Assembly: GCF_000970755.1 (NCBI RefSeq)
Contig: NZ_KQ034007.1
Span: forward strand, 696,240-760,239
DNA: 64,000 nt
From: Lactobacillus kimbladii
GTDB lineage: Bacteria > Bacillota > Bacilli > Lactobacillales > Lactobacillaceae
Direction: 5' to 3'
Shown here: positions 17,063 to 25,288 of the stretch, in pieces
Position numbering within the stretch: the stretch's first letter is position 1
Layout: every line of letters starts with the position of its first letter
Made by a program: the position numbers and the translations under genes
Notes under the pieces: generated by a model
The model's input: the letters and a program-made list of their open reading frames with translations, nothing else
Told to the model about the DNA's origin: nothing
Database searches by the model: none

Positions 17063-17327
17063 GAAAAAAAGCGGTTTTTTGATGGCAGAGAGTATGGTTG
17101 GTTTAATGATTGCATTAGTAAGTGTTGCAACTTTAGCATTAACTGTGAGAGAAAGTAGAATAATCGAGCGCAGAATAGAGCAAAAAACAGATCGAGCATA
17201 TGCTTGGCGCGTTTTAAAAGAGCATGAAATAAAAAGAATATTAGTTCATGATCACATTTATGAGCTTAGTGGTAAAAATAGCATTTATGATAAAACAGAA
17301 GAAAAGATATACAAAATTAAAAACTAA
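17052..17327 (+). CDS. comGE: Minor competence pseudopilin ComGE-like
   Basis: About 91 residues. The N-terminal RKKSGFLMAESMVGL is a prepilin-type site (G|FLMAE, Glu at +5), followed by a hydrophobic helix to about residue 30 and a Lys/Glu-rich tail. It starts at ATG 17052 (TTG 17049 is also in frame), overlapping the comGD end by 11 bases. It is assigned by position between comGD and comGF and by the pilin signature. Confidence 0.75.
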   Translation: MTNRKKSGFLMAESMVGLMIALVSVATLALTVRESRIIERRIEQKTDRAYAWRVLKEHEIKRILVHDHIYELSGKNSIYDKTEEKIYKIKN

Positions 17328-17820
17328 GGGCTTTATTTTGGCAGAAGCTGTGTTTGTGGTCTTTATAACATTGATCGTAGTACTGATTCTACAGAACTTA
17401 TTAAAAAGTCTTACATTAGCAAATAAAGTTCAACATCGCACTGACGACATTGTATTTTCTTACGTGCAGCTAAACCGATTTATTAAGGGCAAAAGTAGCC
17501 AAAGAGTATTTACTTTACCAGAGAGATCCAATTCTGAAAAAGCAGTTTTTGAAAAAATTGATGCGCAAGGAAACGATACAATATATCGTTTGACACAATA
17601 TAAAAAGATGTTACGTGTGACAACTCCTGAAGGTGGACACATGCCGCTATTATTAAATGTAAAAAAGTCCAGTTTTACCACTAGAGATAAAATGTTGCAA
17701 ATAAATGTTACGGAAGCAGATGGCAGAAAATCAGAGTTATATTTCAAATTTGGCACTAGACCAAAAAATAAAGAAAAGGAATTAAATGAGCAAAAACAAA
17801 AGTCTAAGACTAAAAGCTAA
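17287..17820 (+). CDS. comGF: Minor competence pseudopilin ComGF
   Basis: About 177 residues from ATG 17287, which gives an N-terminus (IKQKKRYTKLKTKG|FILAEAVFV) with a proper prepilin cleavage site. The frame is open from ATG 17248, but that would put 13 hydrophobic residues before the signal, which is unlikely. The C-terminal half is the globular ComGF domain. It overlaps comGE and the short comGG frame, in keeping with tight coupling. Confidence 0.8.
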   Translation: MIKQKKRYTKLKTKGFILAEAVFVVFITLIVVLILQNLLKSLTLANKVQHRTDDIVFSYVQLNRFIKGKSSQRVFTLPERSNSEKAVFEKIDAQGNDTIYRLTQYKKMLRVTTPEGGHMPLLLNVKKSSFTTRDKMLQINVTEADGRKSELYFKFGTRPKNKEKELNEQKQKSKTKS

Positions 17821-17944
17821 CGCGTTTCTTAGCAGCATTCTGGTATTAATCACTTGTTTAATTTTTATTCAATTTTATCTGGATATTTATCAAGAAAGTA
17901 TGGAAAATGATTTTTTATTAATTGAATATTTAATTAATGATTGA
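17786..17944 (+). CDS. comGG: Short ComGG-like membrane protein
   Basis: A 52-residue protein beginning at ATG 17786 inside the comGF 3' end. It has a basic N-terminus (MSKNKSLRLKAN) and one hydrophobic helix (about 14-32, FLSSILVLITCLIFIQFYL) followed by an acidic tail. This is the place and topology of ComGG, but it is much shorter than the roughly 120 residues of Bacillus ComGG and lacks a clear G|F cleavage site. Lactobacilli often have such reduced comGG frames. It is supported by position, topology and overlap only. Confidence 0.6.
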   Translation: MSKNKSLRLKANAFLSSILVLITCLIFIQFYLDIYQESMENDFLLIEYLIND

Positions 17945-17949
17945 TTCTC

Positions 17950-17979
17950 TTGCTCTAATTACCTTTTTTCTATTAAAAT
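17950..17979 (+). promoter_or_regulatory. Possible promoter of ytxK-ackA
   Basis: TTGCTC (17950-17955), an 18-base spacer and TAAAAT (17974-17979) lie upstream of the ytxK ribosome site AAGGGG. This is a moderate match only. Confidence 0.4.
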
Positions 17980-18004
17980 GTTTAAGAGATAAGGGGAATA
18001 AGCA

Positions 18005-19006
18005 ATGGATAAAATTGAAAAACTGTTTAATGATTTCTTAGACTGTGTTAAGTGTTTACAAGAGGCATTGAATGTCTCTTTTGGGGATGCTCTGACAGAA
18101 ACTTTTGATAACCTTGAAAATAAGCAAATTAAAGTTGAGCTGGGTGCTCCCGATAAAAAAACTATTCAAGAATTGAGTCACAAATATGCAAGATTAAAAT
18201 ATAATAAACTTTCCAATAAATTAAAGTTGCAGATTTTTACTTATTTAACTTTAAAAGCGGTTAATGAAGATGGACTAGATGTCAATCAAATGCCAACACC
18301 GCCAGCGATTTCAACAGTGATTGCAATGTTTATGTTAAAACTTTTACCAAAAGAAAAATTGATAATCACTGATCCAGCAATTGGAACTGGGAATTTATTG
18401 TTTTCTGTGATTAATCAGTTGAAAAGTGCAAATCATTCGAAGTCTGATTTTGAACTTTATGGTATTGATAATGATGAAGAAATGTTGAGCTTTGCTGATA
18501 TTGAAGCTCATTTGAGTAATATTGATATTGAATTGTTTTGCCAGGATGCTTTAACTCCCTGGATGTTTAACAGCCCTGATGTTGTCGTAAGTGACTTGCC
18601 AGTTGGTTATTATCCACTTGATAAAAATGCAAAAAATTTTGCTACCAAATCTGAAAATGGTCACTCGCTTGCTCATCTTTTATTTATTGAACAGATTATT
18701 AAAAATCTTAAAGCCGGCGGTTATGCTTTCCTGATTGTGCCACAAAATATTTTGTCTGGCAAAGGTGGTAGTGACTTTATGCCATGGCTAAGTGATAAAG
18801 TTTTTCTGCGTGCAATAATTGAGTTACCCGATAGTGCCTTTCAGAATAAATTTAATCAAAAATCAATTGTAGTCTTTCAAAATCATGGAAAAGATATCAG
18901 AAATAGTGAAGTTTTTCTCACAAAGTTAGACTCATTTAAAAGTGAACAGGACCTAATAAAGCTTAATGTTAAACTAAATGAGTGGTATACTAAAAACATT
19001 GATTGA
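18005..19006 (+). CDS. ytxK: Class I SAM-dependent methyltransferase, YtxK family
   Basis: A 333-residue protein related to N6-adenine DNA methylases. Motif I (SAM binding) is ITDPAIGTGNLLF, and the motif IV position reads VVSDLPVGYYP rather than NPPY. This is the form I associate with the YtxK family, which sits between comG and ackA in Bacillus and lactobacilli. The altered motif IV makes classic adenine-N6 methylation uncertain. The N-terminus (1-80) is helical and has no DNA-recognition domain. It lies 43 bases before ackA and is probably co-transcribed with it. Confidence 0.82.
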   Translation: MDKIEKLFNDFLDCVKCLQEALNVSFGDALTETFDNLENKQIKVELGAPDKKTIQELSHKYARLKYNKLSNKLKLQIFTYLTLKAVNEDGLDVNQMPTPPAISTVIAMFMLKLLPKEKLIITDPAIGTGNLLFSVINQLKSANHSKSDFELYGIDNDEEMLSFADIEAHLSNIDIELFCQDALTPWMFNSPDVVVSDLPVGYYPLDKNAKNFATKSENGHSLAHLLFIEQIIKNLKAGGYAFLIVPQNILSGKGGSDFMPWLSDKVFLRAIIELPDSAFQNKFNQKSIVVFQNHGKDIRNSEVFLTKLDSFKSEQDLIKLNVKLNEWYTKNID

Positions 19007-19049
19007 TTTGTGAAATTTATAAAGTCATGTTTATGGAGGAATTAGATTT

Positions 19050-20234
19050 ATGAAAAAAGTTTTAGCAATCAACTCAGGCAGTTCTTCATTTAAATATAAG
19101 TTGTTTGCTTTACCTGAAGAAAAAGTTTTAGCAAGTGGACTTGCTGACAGAGTTGGTATTGATGGCTCTTCCTTTGAAATTGAATTGGCTAATGGTGAAA
19201 AACACGCTGAGGATGTAGCAATTCCAGATCAGGAAACTGCTGTTAATTTGCTGCTTAAGGCTTTAAAAGAATATCATGTGATTAGCGATTTGAGTGAAAT
19301 TGTAGGTGTTGGTCATAGAATAGTTGCGGGGGGAGAAGACTTTAAAGATTCTGCTCTGATTGATAAGAAAAATCTACAAAAAGTTTATGATTTAAAGGAA
19401 TATGCACCACTTCATAATCCAGCTGAAGGTAAAGGAATTGAAGCCTTTATGAAGTTGCTACCTGGTGTTCCGGAAGTAGGCGTTTTCGATACCTCATTCC
19501 ATCAGACTTTGGATCCTGTACATTATATGTACTCAATTCCTTATCAATATTATGAAAAATATGGTGTTCGCAAGTATGGTGCTCATGGCACTTCTGTTCG
19601 TTATATTGTTGGTCGTGCTGCTCAAATGCTTGGTAAAGATGCCAAAGATTTGAGGCTGATTGTTTGTCACCTTGGCTCAGGAGCTTCAATTACTGCAGTT
19701 AAAGATGGCAAGTCTTTTGATACATCTATGGGCTTCACTCCATTAGCAGGTATCACTATGGGTACTCGCTCAGGTGATGTGGACCCGTCTGTTTTGCAGT
19801 ATATCATGAATAAAGACCATATTGATATCAACGAAATGATTGACATTTTAAATGATAAGTCTGGCCTGCTGGGAATTTCTGAAATTTCTTCTGATATGCG
19901 TGACTTAGAGAATAATTCTGATAAAAAAGCTGATCTTGCAAGAGCAATTTTTGTTAATCGTGTTATCCAATATATTGGTTCTTATATGGTGGAAATGAAG
20001 GGTGCAGATGCAATTATTTTCACCGCTGGTGTAGGGGAGCATGATTCTGGTATTCGTGAAAATGTTATGAAATCTTTTGAATTCATTGGCTTAAAGCCAG
20101 ATTTAGAAGCTAATAAATCTAATGGCGAGAAATTTATTACTAAACCAGATTCAAAGATCAAAGCTCTAATTATTCCAACTGATGAGGAATTAATGATTGA
20201 ACGTGATGTTGTTCGATTAGCACATTTAAATTAA
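19050..20234 (+). CDS. ackA: Acetate kinase
   Basis: A 394-residue enzyme converting acetyl phosphate + ADP to acetate + ATP, the ATP-yielding end of the phosphoketolase/pyruvate pathways. It starts with the ASKHA-fold signature VLAINSGSSSFKYKLF and contains GHRIVAGG, FDTSFHQT (with the catalytic Asp), HLGSGAS and TMGTRSGDVDP (with active-site Arg). The length is normal. It starts at ATG 19050 after GGAGG and ends before a strong terminator. Confidence 0.97.
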   Translation: MKKVLAINSGSSSFKYKLFALPEEKVLASGLADRVGIDGSSFEIELANGEKHAEDVAIPDQETAVNLLLKALKEYHVISDLSEIVGVGHRIVAGGEDFKDSALIDKKNLQKVYDLKEYAPLHNPAEGKGIEAFMKLLPGVPEVGVFDTSFHQTLDPVHYMYSIPYQYYEKYGVRKYGAHGTSVRYIVGRAAQMLGKDAKDLRLIVCHLGSGASITAVKDGKSFDTSMGFTPLAGITMGTRSGDVDPSVLQYIMNKDHIDINEMIDILNDKSGLLGISEISSDMRDLENNSDKKADLARAIFVNRVIQYIGSYMVEMKGADAIIFTAGVGEHDSGIRENVMKSFEFIGLKPDLEANKSNGEKFITKPDSKIKALIIPTDEELMIERDVVRLAHLN

Positions 20235-20253
20235 TAATATAGAAAAATAGATG

Positions 20254-20288
20254 AACCGTTAAGAAACTTTCTTAGCGGTTTTCTTTTA
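20254..20288 (+). terminator. Terminator of ackA
   Basis: The stem AACCGTTAAG (20254-20263) pairs with CTTAGCGGTT (20271-20280), with one mismatch, followed by a T-rich run. Confidence 0.85.
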
Positions 20289-20488
20289 CTTTGAATTGGC
20301 ATTTTATGGCAGGCTAGGTTTAATAGTATTGCACTAACCAATATTTAATAGTAATTTAGTGCGCAGTTAAGACAAAATACTATATATTCTATAAGAATTT
20401 TTATCAAGTACAATTTATTGTGTAAATAAATGTTTAAAAAATATTTTTAATTAAATTTAATTTTATAGTTCTGCGTTTGATTTATTAT

Positions 20489-20517
20489 TAGGCAAGATTG
20501 CTATATTATGCTATAAT
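20489..20517 (+). promoter_or_regulatory. Promoter of the tmRNA gene
   Basis: A consensus -10 TATAAT (20512-20517) lies 16 bases before the mature 5' end; the -35 region around 20488-20494 (TTAGGCA) is weaker. The preceding 200 bases are AT-rich without a gene. Confidence 0.55.
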
Positions 20518-20533
20518 TGTTTTTACCCAAAGC

Positions 20534-20896
20534 GGGGGTGTTTTGGGATTCGACAGGCGTAGATTCGCATTGACTGCGGTTCGTAGGTCACGTCTACGTA
20601 AAAACGTCACAGTTTTATAACTGCAAATAAAGAAAATTCTTACGCATTAGCTGCCTAGTTTAGGCGCATGTGTTGCTTGTTTTCGAATTACTCACGTTTG
20701 AATGCAAGTATCAACTTAGTGAGTTACGTTTAACTACCTCATCTGAATAGTTAAAAAGAGTCATTTCAGGTTAGCTAGTCCATACTAGCCCTGTTATATG
20801 GCGTTTTGGACTAGTGAAGTTCAAATAATATAACTATGATCGTAGATGTCAGTGACGGAATGCGTTTGGACAGGGGTTCAATTCCCCTCACCTCCA
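20534..20896 (+). ncRNA. ssrA: Transfer-messenger RNA (tmRNA)
   Basis: The 363-nt tmRNA rescues stalled ribosomes. The 5' GGGGGTG pairs with the 3' CACCTCC to give the 7-bp alanyl acceptor stem, followed by discriminator A (20896); CCA is not encoded. The 5' GGGATTCGACAG and the T-arm AGGGG-TTCAATT-CCCCT are diagnostic. The tag frame runs 20623-20658 and encodes ANKENSYALAA then TAG, a typical lactobacillus degradation tag. The end coordinates come from the acceptor-stem pairing. Confidence 0.96.
20870..20896. other. Likely attachment site in the 3' end of tmRNA
   Basis: The T-arm and acceptor 3' half of ssrA, a favourite target of tyrosine recombinases, lie only 73 bases from a complete integrase gene that points toward it. 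This is the usual attL geometry. I found no second copy of the 20-base core elsewhere in the window, so the boundary is inferred. Confidence 0.45.
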
Positions 20897-20902
20897 TAAA
20901 TA

Positions 20903-20936
20903 AAAGCCTCTAACCGTTGTGGTTAAAGGCTTTTTA
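20903..20936. terminator. Terminator of tmRNA (and possibly of the integrase)
   Basis: The perfect stem AAAGCCTCTAACC (20903-20915) / GGTTAAAGGCTTT (20921-20933) has two opposed bases not paired and a T-run following; it can act in both directions. Confidence 0.85.
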
Positions 20937-20969
20937 TGTATTGATGTTCGCTAAATGCTCGCTGACTTG

Positions 20970-22082
20970 TTATATTTCATCAAGCACTTTGACAATTTGA
21001 CTATCAGATTTCTGTTTAAGTTCATCCAACATGTAAGCATATGTATTAGCTGTAATACTCATATTTGAATGACCTAATCTCTTTGAAATAGAGTATAGAT
21101 CTACTCCCTTAAATAAAAGCAATGCTACATGGGTATGTCTTAGGCTGTGGAAATGGAAACCTTTCTTCTTAATTCCTAATTTATCTAATTGTTTTCGTAA
21201 AACTTTATTAACTGCATTTGAAGTAGGAATGGTACCTGCACTATCAATAAACAATCTTTGATGATTATTTACTTTTAATTGTTTTAATATGTCTAATAGT
21301 TTCTGATCAACTTTGATTACTCTAGTTGAAGTTTTATTTTTGGTTTCTTTATTAATCTCATTAGAATCATAATTAATAATTTTATTATTATCATAATCCC
21401 AGGACTTGGTAATATGTATTTCAAGATGATTAAAATCTATATCGTCCCAAGTTAAAACTCTTATTTCTCCTGGCCTCATGCCAGTATAGATAATTGTTAA
21501 TAGCATATATCGACTGACATATGATGGCTTAATATCTTTAAGTAACAGAGTCTTTAATTGCTGAACTTGCTTAAAATTGAGATATTCTATTTTTCTTGTT
21601 TTGTCTTCGTTCCAAGTTAAATTAATTCTATCAGTGAAATTAATTCTAACTAAGCCATCACTTACAGCATCCTTTACGCAGCTTCTAATTGTACCGTTAG
21701 TTTTCTGAACTGTATCTTTTGCATGATTTTTACCATAGCCATTAAGAAAGTCCTGATATTTATTACGGGACATTTTTGATAACTTAGTTTTGCCAAAGGT
21801 TTCTTTTAAAAGTAGGTAAATATGGGCATATCTATTTTTGGTATTATTTGATTTTCCTGGAGCTTTGTAACGTTCATACCATTCTTCAAAATAATCTGCA
21901 AAAATTGGATCTTGATCTGATATTAAGTTTTTGTCTTTAGCGACTTCAAATTCATTAGCCCATTTTTTAGCTTGCATTTTTGTTGCAAAGCCACTTTTAG
22001 TCTTGTATTTGCGTTTATTTTGTTCGTCATACCAAGATACCTGAGCCTGCCAAGATTTACCACGTTTTTTAATATAAGCCAT
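20970..22082 (-). CDS. int: Tyrosine-type site-specific integrase
   Basis: A complete 370-residue phage/ICE-type integrase. The N-terminal arm-binding domain (1-50, with WQAQVSWYDE) is followed by a SAM-like core-binding domain (about 60-150) and the catalytic domain (165-365). All catalytic residues are visible: R203 (TGMRPGE), H312 and R315 (HSLRHTH), H338 (LGHSN) and nucleophile Y348 (NTYAYM). It should recombine the element with the tmRNA 3' end next to it. The protein looks functional although little of the element remains nearby. Confidence 0.92.
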   Translation of the reverse strand: MAYIKKRGKSWQAQVSWYDEQNKRKYKTKSGFATKMQAKKWANEFEVAKDKNLISDQDPIFADYFEEWYERYKAPGKSNNTKNRYAHIYLLLKETFGKTKLSKMSRNKYQDFLNGYGKNHAKDTVQKTNGTIRSCVKDAVSDGLVRINFTDRINLTWNEDKTRKIEYLNFKQVQQLKTLLLKDIKPSYVSRYMLLTIIYTGMRPGEIRVLTWDDIDFNHLEIHITKSWDYDNNKIINYDSNEINKETKNKTSTRVIKVDQKLLDILKQLKVNNHQRLFIDSAGTIPTSNAVNKVLRKQLDKLGIKKKGFHFHSLRHTHVALLLFKGVDLYSISKRLGHSNMSITANTYAYMLDELKQKSDSQIVKVLDEI

Positions 22083-22206
22083 TTTAAATTTTATCTCCTA
22101 TGTTATAATAGGGTATGCAAAAGGGCATAACCCTGTTGTTTTTAAGCTATTAAGAACTAGTTTTCCAAGCGTATTCTTAAAAGCTTTTTTATATTACAAT
22201 AAAAAA

Positions 22207-22719
22207 TTATTTTATATTAACTTTAAATTTAGCTGATTTAGAATCAAAATCAGTTAACGGTTTAAAATGCAACTCAAAAGAACCAAGCTTTTTTGTTCCA
22301 AAACCAGTTATAACGTCTGCTTCTTTGCCTGGAGCAATTGAATCAAGTGTAGTATCGTTTACTGGATAATCTTTAAGTTTCGAATTATCAGGGCCATATG
22401 CATCTACATCGCCACCAATAGGTAGATCTTTTTTGCTATCATTCTTCACATGGTAGACTATTTTAATTACATTTTTAGGCTTGCTATCCTCAAATTCATT
22501 GCGTTCACTAGTTTTAGCTGCTGATTTGAGTGTGTATTCCACCTTACCAACTTTTACAGTATCACCTTTTTTGTAGAACTTAATTTTAGGCTGTGCCTTT
22601 TTCTTTGAAGATTTAGTTACTTTTGTTCCGCCTTGAGTGTCGTTATTAGAACTACTGCAAGCCGTTAATGATACTGCTGCTAAAATTGTAGGAGTCATTA
22701 CTAGTAATTTCTTATTCAT
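22207..22719 (-). CDS. DUF4352-type surface lipoprotein
   Basis: About 170 residues with a lipoprotein signal (lipobox LTAC, Cys near residue 21), a Ser/Asn/Lys-rich linker and an Ig-like DUF4352 domain (about 55-170). Two ATGs adjoin; the second (22719) is better spaced from the AGGAGGA ribosome site. The gene sits 125 bases upstream of the integrase, on the same strand, where temperate lactobacillus phages keep lysogeny-module genes including superinfection-exclusion lipoproteins. That function is inference; the protein could simply be a host lipoprotein. Confidence 0.75.
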   Translation of the reverse strand: MNKKLLVMTPTILAAVSLTACSSSNNDTQGGTKVTKSSKKKAQPKIKFYKKGDTVKVGKVEYTLKSAAKTSERNEFEDSKPKNVIKIVYHVKNDSKKDLPIGGDVDAYGPDNSKLKDYPVNDTTLDSIAPGKEADVITGFGTKKLGSFELHFKPLTDFDSKSAKFKVNIK

Positions 22720-22964
22720 CATTTCCTCCTAAAAACATTTACCTTAGGTTTTTTATCGCTGGCTTTATGGACAAATCTTAAGAAAATTTGCTATTCAATT
22801 TATATATATTTATTATACTAAAAATAAATCAAAAAACGATCTGATTTAAAAACTATCTTACTAACAATAAAACTACTTAAATTAATTTAAACTTAAAAAC
22901 GGCAAATTATGTGCGTTGTAATAGTTAAGTACATAGTCTGTCGTAAATTTAAAAAGAAGTCACA

Positions 22965-24156
22965 ATGAAAAATTTAACACAAAAAAACAAACTACTTTTA
23001 GGCTATGCCATTTCAGGACTGGGTGATCAATTTTACACTTTTGCAATTCCATTGCTGATGCTGTCTAGAACTCATTCATCAGTCATAATGGGACTGTTAA
23101 CTGCAGTTGAATATCTGCCCACAGCATTGTTTGGACTAACAATTGGACCCATTTTTGATATATATTCTCGTAAGAAAATCATGCTCTTTTCTTTAATAAT
23201 GCAAATGGTGCTAATTATAATTGCACCATTTTTGGTTATCAAAAATATTTCATTATATTGGCTTTTATTAGTAGTCTTTATACTTGGTTCATTTGATTTA
23301 ATTACTTGGACCGGATATCAAATTTTCATAGCCGAATCGGTTAAAAAAGAAGAACTATCATCCGTTTCAGGACAAATGGGGTTAATTTCGTCGATTCAAA
23401 AAACTTTTGGTCCAGGTATTGCAGCTGTCATTATTAATTTAATTGATTACATAGGTGGCTTTTTACTGGATGCCTTAAGCTTTGGTTACTTAACTTATGT
23501 TATCAAAGATTATGAACCTTTACATACAGAAAAAAAGTCAGTAAAGGGTGAAAAGTCTTTTAATAAAAGTGCAAAAGAGGGAATCACCTTTTTATTTGCA
23601 CATCATGATATTAAATGGCTGATCGCAAGTTTTTTCGTGGCAAACATTGGCTTTCAAGCAGTTGTTCCCATGCTTACTTTTTTGTTAAAACAAGAAATGA
23701 AAGTTTCTGTTAATTTGGTCAGCATCTTTTTCACGGTAGCAGCGATTGCAAGTATTCTAGGCAATTTTATTTATTTACGTATTAATAAAAACATGAGACT
23801 AGGTACGCAAATGATTCTGGATAGCCTTGTTGATAATGGTAGGCTTCCTAATTATGCTTGATGTCCAGTCATTTATTTGGGTTACTTTTGGTTACGCATT
23901 GGTTTCGTTTGGTAGCGTATGGTCGCAAGCCAACTTCTTTACTATAATTCAAGCAGAAACTCCAGACCAATACAAAGGCACCATAACTTCGATTTCAACT
24001 TCGTTAACCAGGATTATAGGACCAATTATGTCTTTAATTAGTGGGTTTTTAATCAAAGCAGAAGTACATTCAATATTCGTTGTTGCTTCCGTTTGCATGT
24101 TTCTCTCAGTGCTTATAACTATAGTTACTGGTTTAGGTAAATTAGGAAAACTATGA
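22965..24156 (+). pseudogene. MFS transporter split by a frameshift
   Basis: An MFS_3-type (enterobactin-exporter-like) permease read in two frames. The first part, 22965-23861, gives 298 residues with helices 1-8 and ends in the non-homologous tail VDNGRLPNYA. The second continues in the +1 frame from about 23827 to 24156 with MLIMVGFLIM and helices 9-12. Joined, they make about 395 residues, the normal MFS length. The shift lies around 23820-23850; I see no slippery heptamer there, so this is a broken gene or a sequencing error. Its ribosome site (AAGAAG) is weak. Confidence 0.8.
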
Positions 24157-24200
24157 ATATTATTATTTGTCTCTAAAAAATTATTTTATTAAACTCCAGT

Positions 24201-24244
24201 AAAGGACTAACTTCTAATTTTAGATTAGAAATGGTCCTTTTAAT
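24201..24244 (+). terminator. Terminator after the MFS pseudogene
   Basis: A long stem with small bulges (AAAGGAC..CTTCTAAT with ATTAGAA..GTCCTTT) is followed by only four T. Confidence 0.55.
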
Positions 24245-24433
24245 GTTACCCTGAATTTTTCTTTAAAAAACATTCACACACTTTAGAGGATAAAGCTTCA
24301 CATCTAAATAAAGATTTGATCGGCTTATTAATCTATAAATTTAGTTTTAAATATTTGGTATTATAGGTAAAAGGGTTGTGTTTTTTGTATACTTTGATAT
24401 GTTTTTTATTCAGAGAATAAGAAGGGATATTAA

Positions 24434-25213
24434 ATGAATCCAGTCCAAGCGAATATATTAGGAAACTTGACGAAAACTATTAGTGTTGATTCTAGTGACA
24501 TAGATACAATTTTAGCTAAGTACTTTATTAGCCATTATTATGAGGCAAAAGACTTTAATATTTATACAATAGCTGAGAAGTGTAATGTATCCCGATCCAG
24601 CATCAGAAGATATTGTCAGCGAATTGGTTTTGAAAATTTTTTAAATTTAAAAAAAGCCATGATTGAAAATAATTCTAAAGGGGACATAGTTACTGACTCT
24701 GCTTACAGAAAAAACTTAACATCAGAAATTCTTGCTATTATACGTGAGTTGGACAATCGAATGAATACTGACGAAGTGGGCAAAATAAGTAAAAGAATAA
24801 AAAGTTGTTCTAATTTCTATATACTCGCAGAAAATACTGAAAATAATGTTTCTAAGGAATTTCAAATCGAATTAGCAAGATGCGGAAAAATAGTTTTTCC
24901 AATAACAACGAAAACACAATTTTTAAAAATAAAAGAAAATTTCCAAAAAACAGATTTAATATTTTCTATTTCCGTTACAGGAAAATACGCAGAAAAGATT
25001 GGTGATTATGTTCATAGCTGTCCCTCAAAATCAATCTTAATAACCTGTAATAGACTTAAAGAATTTACAAATAAATTTACATACGTATATTTTATGAGTC
25101 ATGTTGATCAAACTGCTAATGCTCAAATATATAGAGAGTTCGGTGTCCCTTACTTCCTTGCAATTTTGGCTAATAATTACAGGAATCTTTTTTTGAACCC
25201 TATAGATAAATAG
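24434..25213 (+). CDS. RpiR/MurR-family sugar regulator
   Basis: A 259-residue transcription factor. The N-terminal RpiR helix-turn-helix (about 20-75) contains FNIYTIAEKCNVSRSSIRRYCQRIGF, and the C-terminal SIS domain (about 105-240) would bind a phosphosugar. RpiR proteins usually control adjacent sugar genes and sense the phosphorylated substrate. The next genes are a 6-phospho-beta-glucosidase and a beta-glucoside PTS, 75 bases downstream on the same strand, so this is probably their regulator. A perfect 12-bp inverted repeat overlaps its stop codon. Confidence 0.85.
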   Translation: MNPVQANILGNLTKTISVDSSDIDTILAKYFISHYYEAKDFNIYTIAEKCNVSRSSIRRYCQRIGFENFLNLKKAMIENNSKGDIVTDSAYRKNLTSEILAIIRELDNRMNTDEVGKISKRIKSCSNFYILAENTENNVSKEFQIELARCGKIVFPITTKTQFLKIKENFQKTDLIFSISVTGKYAEKIGDYVHSCPSKSILITCNRLKEFTNKFTYVYFMSHVDQTANAQIYREFGVPYFLAILANNYRNLFLNPIDK

Positions 25214-25221
25214 GGTTCAAA
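25192..25221. repeat. Perfect 12-bp inverted repeat at the end of rpiR
   Basis: TTTGAACCCTAT (25192-25203) and ATAGGGTTCAAA (25210-25221) flank the 6-base loop AGATAA and span the stop codon of the regulator. No T-run follows on either strand, so it is not a standard terminator. It could be the operator for the downstream sugar genes or an RNA stem that adjusts expression within the operon. Confidence 0.75.
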
Positions 25222-25288
25222 TGCTGATGCGCCTTGCTTCCGAGTCAAATCTATAATTTGGATAGATGAGGAAGAGAGGAAGATAGAT

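Noticed and set aside
23811-23860. Programmed frameshift in the MFS gene
   Set aside because: No slippery heptamer and no downstream hairpin or internal Shine-Dalgarno at proper spacing.
25205-25221. AGGGTTCAA sequence as a possible second copy of the tmRNA attachment core
   Set aside because: Only a few bases match the T-arm, and they belong to the perfect palindrome at the rpiR end.
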